A stretch of DNA of 64,000 bases from Phlebotomus papatasi. Its lineage: Eukaryota > Arthropoda > Insecta > Diptera > Psychodidae. A program made the translations under genes and the position numbers. The stretch lies in the NCBI RefSeq assembly GCF_024763615.1, contig NC_077223.1:72168627-72232626 (forward strand), given 5' to 3'. Positions 1 through 8,746 of the stretch are shown here, one piece after another. The notes under the pieces were generated by a model that was given only the letters and a program-made list of their open reading frames with translations, searched no databases and was not told where the DNA came from. Within the stretch, counting starts at the first letter, position 1; each line of letters starts with the position of its first letter.

Positions 1-59
1 CCCTATAACAAATTGGTTTCCTGGTTTTGAAATTTCTTAATAAATAATTTTGTTTTCAG

Positions 60-959
60 GCTTTGGGACTTTCAGGACAGAAACTTCTGGGTATTCCTAT
101 AAGTGTGCAACATACGCAGGCTGAGAAAAATCGCCTGGCAAATACTGTTCCTGCGATTCTGCCGAAGAATCCTTCGGGTCCGATGCGTCTCTATGTTGGC
201 TCGTTGCATTTCAACATAACCGAAGATATGTTGCGTGGTATTTTTGAGCCTTTCGGCAAAATAGACTCCATCCAGTTGATAATGGACAATGAGACGGGAA
301 GGTCAAAGGGTTATGGCTTTATAACCTTCCACAATGCCGAAGATGCTAAGAAGGCACTTGAGCAGTTGAATGGTTTTGAATTGGCGGGGAGACCGATGAA
401 GGTGGGCAATGTCACAGAGCGCCTGGATATGAATACCAATACATCCCTGGATACAGATGAGATGGACAGGAGTGGGATTGATTTGGGGGCAACGGGGCGG
501 TTGCAGTTGATGTTTAAGTTGGCCGAAGGAGCAGGATTGGCAGTGCCACAGGCAGCGGCAAATGCTCTTCTGGCCACAGCACCTCAACAGCCACCGACAC
601 AGCCGACATCAGCAGCTCCGCCAATTGCTACGCAGTGCTTTATGCTGAGCAATATGTTCGATCCGACCAGTGAATCGAATCCGGCATGGGCACAAGAGAT
701 TCAGGATGATGTGATTGAGGAGGCAAATAAGCACGGGGGATGTTATCATGTGTTTGTGGATAAATTGTCGCCGCAGGGGAATGTTTATGTAAAGTGTCCG
801 AGCATTGCGACGGCCGTCTTGGCGGTCAATTCACTCCATGGACGATGGTTTGCCGGACGAGCCATAACAGCTGCCTACGTTCCACTTCTCAATTATCATA
901 CACTCTTTCCGGACTCAGTTACAGCAGCAAATCTTCTGATGCCATCGAGAAAGGGTTAG
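60..959 (+). CDS. Caper: Caper/RBM39-like RNA-binding splicing coactivator, last coding exon (5' partial)
   Basis: RBM39/Caper is a nuclear U2AF65-related protein that acts in pre-mRNA splicing and as a transcription coactivator. The exon follows a pyrimidine-rich acceptor ending in AG at 58-59; the reading frame is open from the exon edge, so the real start lies left of the window and the TTG at 63 is not a start. About 298 residues are visible. They cover the end of RRM1 and the linker, RRM2 (about residues 41-117, RNP2 LYVGSL at 43-48, RNP1 KGYGFITF at 82-89), the family-specific linker with TGRLQLM (about 137-159), and the C-terminal U2AF-homology RRM (about 191-275) with its diagnostic Arg-Trp-Phe at 261-263. 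The protein ends with LFPDS..PSR, as in RBM39 of other animals. Stop TAG at 957-959. No frameshift is seen. Identification by family recall is very secure; the symbol is by homology with Drosophila. Confidence 0.96.
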   Translation, partial: ALGLSGQKLLGIPISVQHTQAEKNRLANTVPAILPKNPSGPMRLYVGSLHFNITEDMLRGIFEPFGKIDSIQLIMDNETGRSKGYGFITFHNAEDAKKALEQLNGFELAGRPMKVGNVTERLDMNTNTSLDTDEMDRSGIDLGATGRLQLMFKLAEGAGLAVPQAAANALLATAPQQPPTQPTSAAPPIATQCFMLSNMFDPTSESNPAWAQEIQDDVIEEANKHGGCYHVFVDKLSPQGNVYVKCPSIATAVLAVNSLHGRWFAGRAITAAYVPLLNYHTLFPDSVTAANLLMPSRKG

Positions 960-1606
960 GCTTACCCTTTATTTTCTGCCCAAAAAAAAAAAAGAAAATC
1001 ACCAGGTAATTTAAGAAAAAAACAAAACTTACCCAAAAACAAAAGAATCAATTCACAATAAAAAAAACTTCGTTGTGATGGAAATTGTCCAAGTAAAAAT
1101 TTTCTGTTGATGATTTTTTCTAATGCAAAAAAATTCCACTGAACAAAAATTGCAAATAGTTTTTTTTCTTCAAACAAGTGAAATATTGCGCAATTGAGAG
1201 AGAATTAACAAAAAAAAAATAAGAGAGAACTTCTGTATGACTTTTTATAAAAGTTTTAGAAATTTCACAAATAAAAGTATGATAATGATTTTTTTTTGAG
1301 TTGTCCGAAAGAGAGAGGTAGATGCTGTTTATGTGAGTGCACTCAAAAGGAATTATCATTATTTTCTTGTGTAGCATATAGAATTGTAGGGGTATCAATA
1401 AAATTATGAGAAAATATGGAGAAATTTGTCTTTCAATAGCGTCCGGGAGCTACTCGAGGGAATAGACAGAATTCCGACAGTGACGTTTTTTTTAGATTCA
1501 TTCTGAACGAAGAGTAACCTTTGCAAGATGCTCAAGGGGTTTTTGAAAGACTTGCAGTGTTTTTTTAGGACCAAAATTTGAAATATTAATTTCATGTACA
1601 TTATGT
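960..1606 (+). other. Caper 3' untranslated and AT-rich spacer
   Basis: No coding potential is seen. The stretch holds the probable 3' UTR with two poly(A) signals, followed by AT-rich DNA. Short antisense open frames here are chance. Confidence 0.5.
1057..1062 (+). promoter_or_regulatory. candidate poly(A) signal of Caper
   Basis: AATAAA about 100 bases after the Caper stop codon, in an A-rich 3' untranslated stretch. A second AATAAA lies at 1397-1402 and could serve a longer transcript. Confidence 0.5.
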
Positions 1607-1893
1607 CCAACGCACAATAACTTTTGTTTAGTAAACATGTTTTTGATATTTCAATGAGAGTGAGTGAGATCTAGATACTCATCTCGCTCATACTCATGGA
1701 AAATTTTGAAAACATGTTTACAAACAAAAGTTATTGTGCGCTGGTCATTATGCCCAACGCACAATCATTTTTGTTTGTAAACATGTTTTTAAAATTTTCT
1801 ATAAGTGTGAGCGAGATAACTAGATCTAGATCTCACTCATTCTCATTGAAATGTCAAAAACATGTTTACAAAATAAATATTATTGTGCGCTGG
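1607..1893. mobile_element. two tandem copies of a ~139-bp palindromic element
   Basis: Copy 1 (1607-1744) and copy 2 (1754-1893) each begin CCAACGCACAAT and end ATTGTGCGCTGG. Each is an imperfect palindrome over its whole length, with AAACATGTTT motifs in both arms and an AGATCTAGAT-type centre. The hexamer ATTATG/ATTAT lies before, between and after the two copies, so it looks like a duplicated target or a shared spacer. No ORF. This is a short non-autonomous foldback-type element; the superfamily is not determined. Confidence 0.75.
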
Positions 1894-2246
1894 GCATTAT
1901 CGTCGTCGTCGTGTATGTAAACAAGTATCGTACCTTTTATTTTTGTGATTTTTTTTATTTTTATACATTCACAAAGCATTCTGGAAAGGGGGAGATATTA
2001 GGATGAAAATGTGTACACCACTTCCAGACACTTCCATAATTAGTCGTCAGTTAAATCAGCATTTGTCGGAACTTCCTTTTGACAAATTTTTAAGGGGACG
2101 AAATTTTCAGTTCAGCATTATTTTTCTTAAAAATGAGCCGCGAATGCGATACTTTTGAGTCAAAATAATAAAAGTGGCACTAATAAACTGTAAGTTAACT
2201 TGAAAAAATCTTTATAAAATGATTTAAAAGCTGAGATATTGAGATA

Positions 2247-3309
2247 GGGGAAAGGCTCATAATTTTGTTCAGTTTCTTATTTTGGACACTGAGGATAACA
2301 TTGGACACTAAAAATAAATTGATTAAAATTATGGATTTTTATTAAAATATTTGATGAATAATGAATTCTATCTAAATATTTGTTCTTTTTGGAAGATTTT
2401 GACACTAAATAAATTAAATTTTGAATATGATTTGAGTTGAAATTGCTTTGTTGAAAATTCAGTGTGAGCAATTTCTTACGAGAAATATGACAGAACTTCG
2501 TGTTTACTTATGTCTTATTTAGCTGTGGTGAAGTACTAAGAATGTTTCCTCGCTTTTCTTGAGTGATATTATTGAATATTCATTGAATATTGTGTTGATT
2601 CACATTTACAGTGACTTGTTGATTTGACCTGAAGTGAAATTTGCCTTGTGAATTAGATTTTTCGTGTGGAAAATGGGAAATTTTCTAAGAGATTCACCAG
2701 TGAGGTGATACTCCTTATTTTGGACAGGTGTTTTTCTCACGAAATTTCGTGAAATTTTAGCTTTTGTGATGACTAGGTTGGACAAATGCCTGGGGAAACA
2801 AAGGAGCATTATCTCTACGAAAGAGATGTAGCGATAAATGCCTTGAAAGGCTCCCGGAAAGGCCAGGGAATGAGCAAATCCGCACGTATTTGGAGTACCG
2901 AAGTCAACTCACTTTAATGAGTGATATGGAAAGTTTCCGGGCTTCTTGTGACATACTACGTTTCCCTTACATGAACAAGAAGAGGACTTGGTAAGATTGG
3001 TTCATCAAATGAAGAACAATGGGCATCCTGTTGAGGCGGATTATCTGTCCAAATTTACAGCCAATTGGCCAAATTAATAAACAAGTTGTCCAAAATAAGA
3101 GCCAAATTCACCTCTACATCTCAATTCATTTTTAAACGTATTAAAACTAATTTTAGTAAAAATGAGATGATAAATAGCTGACAAGTTTCTAAACAACCCT
3201 TCTGAAAAGAGAGTAACAAAAAAAGTCAATTAGTATTGAAAATATCGCCCTTCAAACTTGGAACATCGATGCTTATAAGCAGACTGTCCAAAATTATGAG
3301 CCCTTACCC
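2247..3309 (+). mobile_element. pogo/Tigger-like non-autonomous element, copy 1
   Basis: Inverted ends GGGGAAAGGCTCATAATT and complement, flanked by TA at 2245-2246 and 3310-3311, inserted into the 897-bp element; the homologous site in the other copy of that element (about 6490-6505) is uninterrupted. A second copy lies at 46845-47943. The interior keeps remnants of an N-terminal DNA-binding region (2786-3050) but no DDE catalytic domain, so it is an internally deleted relic. Confidence 0.85.
2786..3050 (+). pseudogene. remnant of Psq-type HTH plus CENP-B-like DNA-binding region of a pogo-like transposase
   Basis: The 43-codon frame at 2786-2917 contains ALKGSRKGQGMSKSARIW, resembling the Psq-type helix-turn-helix of pogo/Tigger transposases, and ends at a TAA where the family would continue. 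In another frame, 2967-3050 reads LHEQEEDLVRLVHQMKNNG followed by HPV, the typical start of the CENP-B/Tc5 DNA-binding HTH. The two parts are separated by a stop and a frameshift, so no intact transposase can be made. The same layout occurs at 47386-47635. Assignment rests on motif recognition. Confidence 0.65.
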
Positions 3310-4299
3310 TATATGTTAGAAGAAACACAGTAATATTTTATCGTAACTTGCATCGTTTATAAAGCCGTAACTTCTAATGTATGGAGATCTTGGAAGTTAC
3401 GACAATTTTCAAAAACACATTATATCAATTTTAATTACTCTAGTGATAATGAGTGCCTTTATTTCACTAAATTAGTCTATTAAACGGTGGTCCTTGTCAC
3501 TAAAAGTTTTATTTGATAAATTTTATTTAATAAATTTTGTGCGCCACATTGCTTGTTTTGTTTTGAAATAATGACAGATGGGCATGGATTTTTCCTCACT
3601 TTTTTCTCACAAATATCGAATTAAAATGATTTAATGTTGCATTATTCGCACTGTCCTTGGATATATGGAAAAGTTTGTGAACGTTTTAATGAGTAATATT
3701 AAATTTTTGCTGCAAATTACAAGCCACGCAAGCGAGCTAAAAAAGTTACGGCAAATGCTGATTAGAGCAAATTTTGTATGAAAATTTGTCGTAACTTCCC
3801 CAAAAATGGAAGTTACGACAAATTCTGATAAATTTTTATTAACTAAGGGCACTTACGATAATTTTTGTTTAAAATAATTTTTAATGGACCTATAAATGTT
3901 TCTTTTTCTCAAGTGAGTTTAATAAACAAAATTACGCCGATTCTAAATATGTATATATCTCAAAATCGCAAAAATGAAGTTACGACAAATGCTGATTTAA
4001 CTGACGTAGTATGAAGGAGCCCTTTACACTTTCAGCATTTCGGAAGACTCTCGAAAATGCTGCAATACTTCCAGCACTTCTTGCACTTCATGCACTTCTC
4101 ATACTTAGGAATCAGTAATTTATTCAACATTATGAAAAATCTAATTAAAAAACTTAAAAATTGTCAACATATTTATTTTTACATGTTATTTTCTTTTAAT
4201 ATTTTTTTTTATATTTTGAATTTCTAACAGCAGATATTCTTGCATACTAACGATATTTTAGTATCATCTGTGTATATTATTACACTGACTAGAGAAAAA

Positions 4300-4568
4300 G
4301 GGACAGATAATCCTAACCGGCTTATGTAGGTGAGATTTTTAAGGACGAGAAGGTCAAAAATTGAGGATCAGAAAAAATCATTTTTTTTTTCTAACTTTTT
4401 AGAGCAAAATACAACTTTAGTAGGCCGTAGGAAAAGTTTCATTTTTGGGTCACCGCCACCGGTGAACCAATCGTCCTTAAAGGGCTAAGGCCCAGCTATG
4501 ACATACCAAAATTTGAGGCCGATCGATGCCATAGGGGCGGAGCCATTGAGAAAACAGAAAAGGGTGGT
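4300..4568. mobile_element. truncated Helitron-like element with a small nested MITE
   Basis: 4300-4337 matches the left end of the 24919-26743 element (GGGACAGATAATCC, TAGGTGAGATT). 4485-4568 matches its segment with GGCCCAGCTATAACATAC and the ATTGAGAAAACA tract. Between them lies a small inverted-repeat element at about 4338-4482 (ends TTTAAGGACGA / TCGTCCTTAAA), also found at about 62465-62597. The 3' hairpin is missing. Confidence 0.55.
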
Positions 4569-5088
4569 ATTCACAAGACTATTCATTCAAAGTTTGCTTT
4601 TTATTTGTTTTTTAAATTGTTCCTTTTTATAAAATTGTTTGAATTAAATTATTTCATATTCAAGCGATTCATGAATTAAATTCATTAAATTTAATATTTT
4701 TTAAATGACTTGAAGTCTGTTAAATGAGTGATTCTTCTTTATTCTAAATTGGAAAAATTATTCTCGCTAGCATGTCATATTTTACTCTGTACAGGGTAAA
4801 ACTAAATAAAAATCTCAATAAAAATAAATTTAGAAGACGAAAAACAAAATTTATTTAGCAAATGAATACAGGGAGTTCCGGCTTGAGAGAAATCGGACTG
4901 AAAGAATTTGATATAAATTGCCTAATTGGGAGCTCATTTATAAAAGTAATTTTTGAAATACCCCAAAATGTATGCATTTTTTCACACGGTGAATTTGAAA
5001 TACATTTCTTATGAACCATTAGCGCTGAAAATATGCTAAAAAATTGGCGCCGACACTTTTTGCATACATTATGGCGTTTCCGTAACTA
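4569..5088. other. AT-rich spacer, nothing recognised
   Basis: No ORF, gene motif or clear repeat structure was seen here; 4011-4299 is similar. Confidence 0.4.
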
Positions 5089-5519
5089 CACTCAATCCCG
5101 GGATTATGGACATTTTCAGGACCGCGAAATGGCATTATGCATCGAGAAAAATTGCATAACCGCAGGGGCTTTCTTTTGAATAAATCGTCCGTAGACGAAT
5201 TTCACGCGGAGTAAAAGTAGTTCAAACAAAAAGATTCAATTGTTTAATAGAAATGCATTAACAAACAGTGTACTTTTCGACCAGTTTTTCAATAAATGCT
5301 TAGAATATTTAAAAAAAATTATCTTGATAAAAGAAATTAAAGTCTTATTCTGAAAAAGTTAGAAAATGATTTCAAATTTCCCGCGTCGCAATATAGTATA
5401 CATTCAGGCGTATTTCAAAAATGATTTCACAAATTTACCCCCAATAGTAGGCAAACTTGCATAATTCGTCAGTTAAATCAGCATTTATCGTAACTTCATT
5501 TTTACGATTTTTAGATATA

Positions 5520-5853
5520 CAGTAGAGAGTAGAGTCTCGCTATAGGCCATCGCTCTATAGTCCACAATTTATCGACCGTTGATTTCAAAATACTGATTTT
5601 AAGTTAGGTTATGTTTTTTAGTATGCGACATGCATAATTATTTTAATATTTTTGGCAAATTTTATTAAGTAGTTGTGATAATTGTGATCCACAATGAAGA
5701 GAGCAAGGACAAGTACCACAATCGCAAAGAAAGTGGAAGCCGTCGAGCAATTTCAATACTAAAAATCGTTGATAATTTTAAAAAATTACATGGACTAGTG
5801 CGACCCAAGTGTCAAATTTGAAACCAAATATGGACTATAGCGAGACTCTACTG
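5520..5853 (+). mobile_element. pogo-like MITE with CAGTAGAG ends
   Basis: Ends CAGTAGAG...CTACTG with the TAGAGTCTCGCTATAG motif just inside, flanked by TA on both sides. The homologous site in copy A of the host element is uninterrupted. The ends resemble those of Tigger/pogo elements. It retains a 22-codon start-like frame at 5694-5762. Confidence 0.85.
5694..5762 (+). pseudogene. relic N-terminus of a Tigger/pogo-like transposase
   Basis: A 22-codon frame starting MKRARTSTTIAKKVEAVEQ resembles the first residues of pogo/Tigger transposases (MKR..LTI..K.E.I). It ends at a stop after 22 codons and nothing further of the protein is present. Confidence 0.5.
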
Positions 5854-7243
5854 TATACATATTTGGAATCAGCGTAATTTTGTTTATTAAACGCAATTTT
5901 GAAAAAGAAACTTTCATAAGCCCAATAAAAATTATTTTAAACAAAAATTATCGTAAGTGCCCTTAATTAAGAAAAAATTATCAAAATTTGTCGTAACTTC
6001 CATTTTTGGAGAAGTTACGATAAATTTCCATACAGAATTTTCAATAATCAGCATTTGCCGTAACTTCTTTTGCTCACTTGCGTGGCTTGTAATTTGCAGC
6101 AAAATTGCAATATTTCTCAATAAAACATTTATAAACTCTCCCAAATATCGAAAGACAGTGCGAATAGTGTAATATGAAATCATTTTAATTCAATATTTGC
6201 GAGAAAAAAGTGAGAAAAAATCCCTACCTATCTGTCATTTATTCAAAACAAAACAAGCGACGGGAAGCACAAAATTTATTCAATAAAACTTATGAAATAA
6301 AACCTTTTAGGGACAGGGATAACAGTATTATTGACTAATTTAGTCAAATAAAGGCGCTTATTATCACTAGAATAATTCAAATTGATATAATGCATTTTAG
6401 AAAATTGTCGTAACTTCCAAAATCTCCATACATTGGAAGTTACGGCTTTATAAACGATGGAAGTTACGATAAAATATTATTGTGTTTCTTCTAACATATT
6501 TCTCAATATTGCAGCTTTTAAAACATTTTATAAAGATTTTCTCAAGTTAACTTACAGTTTGTTAGTGCCACTTTTATTATTTTGACTCAAAAGTATCGCA
6601 TTCGGGGCTCATTTTTAAGGAAAATAATATTGAACTGAAAATTTCGTCTCCTGAAAAGTTATCAAAAGGAAGTTACGACAAATGCTGATTTAACTGACGA
6701 ATTGTATGTGTATAATTCCATCAGGTGCATAATCCCGAAGGACTTAATGCCGGGACTCAGTGTATTCCAAAGACCTCTCTTGTGGGAATGTAATTTTTCT
6801 GTCTTACTGGACTCAATTCGCGAGCTTTTTCTCGGTCCTGAGAATCTCTTTGAAAACAGAACTCCCTAGGTTCCTAGATATTTAAGAATTATCGGAAAAT
6901 TCGATATTATTTTACAACAAAAGAAATACAATTTACAAAAGAAAATGTCTGTTACAATTTTTCAATAAGATGAATGTGACCTAGGTAAGTAAGATTCACT
7001 TTTCTTTTAAGTGTAGAATCGTAATTACTTTTTTTTAAGAGTAAAAATAATTAAAAATTTTATTCTACAATTTTTTTCAAGTTGCATTTGAATGAGAAAA
7101 AAATTTGAGCCATATAAATGTTTTCGAACATGACGCCATTTTTAGACGAGTTTCATTTCTCCACTTCAGATGACAAATTGTTTTTGTTTACTTCGCACTT
7201 TGGCTGTTTTCTGATCAAAAATCTAGAAAAATTCACTAAGAAA

Positions 7244-7790
7244 ATGATTGGGGATAATTTTGGGATCCACAGAGGTGGTGTTCGCAATACAGCAGTTGCC
7301 AATGAAGAGCGATCTGGGCAGGTTTTAAGTGATTTCCTTGTGCAATTGGAAGATTACACTCCTACGGTGAGTTCACGCTTTTCCCATAAGTTTTGCCTTT
7401 CAATTTGTTAAATTATTTGAATTTTTCTTAGATTCCCGATGCTGTGACCTCTTACTATCTCAATTCTTCGGGTTTTGATACATCCGATCCGAGGATGTAA
7501 GTATATTTTCGACATTTTGCAAGGTTTCAGGCTTCTGACGGGAATATGCTTTTTCTATTTTCAGCATTCGTCTGATATCTATTGCTGTGCAGAAGTTTAT
7601 TGCTGATGTTGCCAATGATGCTCTGCAGCACTGCAAAACTCGATCAAGTAACACTTCGAGTGGGAGTCACGCATCCTCCAAGAACCAAAAAGGCTCCAAA
7701 GATCGCAAATACAATCTGACAACGGAAGATTTGGCTCCTGCTCTCAATGATTACGGAATTACTGTCCGGAAGGCGCATTATTTTGTGTAA
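7244..7790 (+). CDS. Taf10: TAF10, histone-fold subunit of TFIID and SAGA (three exons)
   Basis: TAF10 pairs with TAF3/TAF8 or SPT7-type histone-fold partners inside TFIID and SAGA in the nucleus. Exons: 7244-7366, 7432-7496, 7565-7790. The introns are 65 and 68 bases long with GTGAGT and GTAAGT donors; the junction at 7496/7565 splits an Ile codon. The product from ATG 7244 is 137 residues. It contains the conserved VLSDFLVQLEDYTPT, IPDAVTSYYLN..GFDTSDPR and IRLIS.AVQKFIADVANDA blocks, a Ser-rich low-complexity linker, then KYNLTTEDLAPALNDYGI and HYFV at the C terminus. This is the whole TAF10 histone fold. An in-frame ATG at 7118 would add 42 residues unlike TAF10; 7244 (AAAATG context) is preferred because the family core starts soon after. 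The gene is in the same orientation as Caper, 6.3 kb downstream. Confidence 0.95.
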
Positions 7791-7825
7791 TCCTTTGAAT
7801 TATATAATTTTCTTCATATGTTCTG

Positions 7826-7831
7826 AATAAA
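7826..7831 (+). promoter_or_regulatory. poly(A) signal of Taf10
   Basis: AATAAA 36 bases after the Taf10 stop codon, followed by a T-rich stretch, which fits a compact 3' end. Confidence 0.65.
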
Positions 7832-8232
7832 GGTTTGCAAGTCATAGTTATTTTTTGATTTTTAGGATTATTATTATGTGAATAAATATTTCTATCAGAA
7901 ATGGTGGAGAAATATTCTAGAAATAAACATTTAAAAGGTTTTATAAACTATGAATTCTATCACGTTAAAGGGTTTAGTGGTTTAAGTCTAGGAATGATGC
8001 AAATGTTTGGCAATAGATGACACTGTTGAGCCAATTTTATGTCCTTAATTTCAATTTCAACGATATTAAATCCTTTGATAAATGATATTTTTTGTGTGCG
8101 TCTGAATATTAAATTAATTAGAGAAATAAAAAGAAAATTTTATTTTTAATTTAAAATAAATATGAAGAAGTGAAATTTATGTATGGAATGAGCTTTCAAA
8201 AATTGATGACAAATTCAATCATCACAGTTTTA

Positions 8233-8744
8233 TATCGCTCCTTAGAAATTACAAGGGGCCAACTAATTTTCGGGCATTTTTCAGGAGACAACATGAAAGA
8301 TTCAACTTTGTGTAAATAAGTATCTCAATTAAATGACTGAACAAAAAAAATTTATTTCTTTTCTATTTGTATGAGCACTAATGTAAACATGGAAACTTTT
8401 GTATTTTTACCTTTCAAAATAGGCTTTTTAATGAGTTAGCTCCTTGTCGTTATAAATTATGTGCAAATTTTGCTGAAATTAGAATGACAAGGGATCAACT
8501 TGCTTGAGTTAGTCCCCTGTTTCACAAAAAATTGAACGATGAATATATTTTGTGCCCCTTTACTTCAAACAAAATTATGCAAGTAATTAAAAAGTAAAAA
8601 GATTAAAATTTTGAAAAACTTTTCTAATAACGAAATTTAATGACTTATATCATCTGAAAATTTATTAAATTGTCTTTCTAAGTGCATTAGAATCTCAAAA
8701 TCGCAAAAAAGTGAGTTGACCCTTGTAATTTCCAAGGAGCGATA
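8233..8744. mobile_element. ~512-bp MITE with TATCGCTCC ends
   Basis: Inverted ends TATCGCTCCTTAGAAATTAC (8233-) and GTAATTTCCAAGGAGCGATA (-8744). The second TA next to its right end is the target of the large element at 8747-12066. The interior has another inverted pair (GCTCCTTGTC near 8450 and GACAAGGG near 8490). Confidence 0.7.
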
Positions 8745-8746
8745 TA

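Larger units (their letters stand above)
2045..4006. mobile_element. 897-bp palindromic DNA element, copy A, carrying a nested insertion
   Basis: The ends are inverted repeats (CGTCAGTTAAATCAGC at the left, its complement at the right), flanked by the 4-bp duplication TAGT at 2041-2044 and 4007-4010. The interior is rich in inverted GTAACTTCC motifs. The second copy at 5467-6699 lies in the opposite orientation. Removing the nested element (2247-3309 plus one TA) leaves 897 bp. No transposase is seen, so it is non-autonomous. Four-base duplications occur in several superfamilies; none is assigned. Confidence 0.85.
5467..6699. mobile_element. 897-bp palindromic DNA element, copy B (opposite orientation), with nested insertion
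   Basis: Same terminal inverted repeats as 2045-4006 (CGTCAGTTAAATCAGC), flanked by AATT at 5463-5466 and 6700-6703; AATT is self-complementary, but the distinct TAGT at copy A supports a 4-bp duplication. Subtracting the nested 5520-5853 element and one TA leaves 897 bp, the same as copy A. No ORF of its own. Confidence 0.85.
5089..6762. mobile_element. outer TA-flanked element of a three-level nest
   Basis: Inverted ends CACTCAATCCCGG at the left and CCGGGACTCAGTG at the right, flanked by TA at 5087-5088 and 6763-6764. Its own sequence is 5089-5462 and 6704-6762; the middle is occupied by a second element (5467-6699), which itself carries a third (5520-5853). No coding capacity. Confidence 0.7.
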
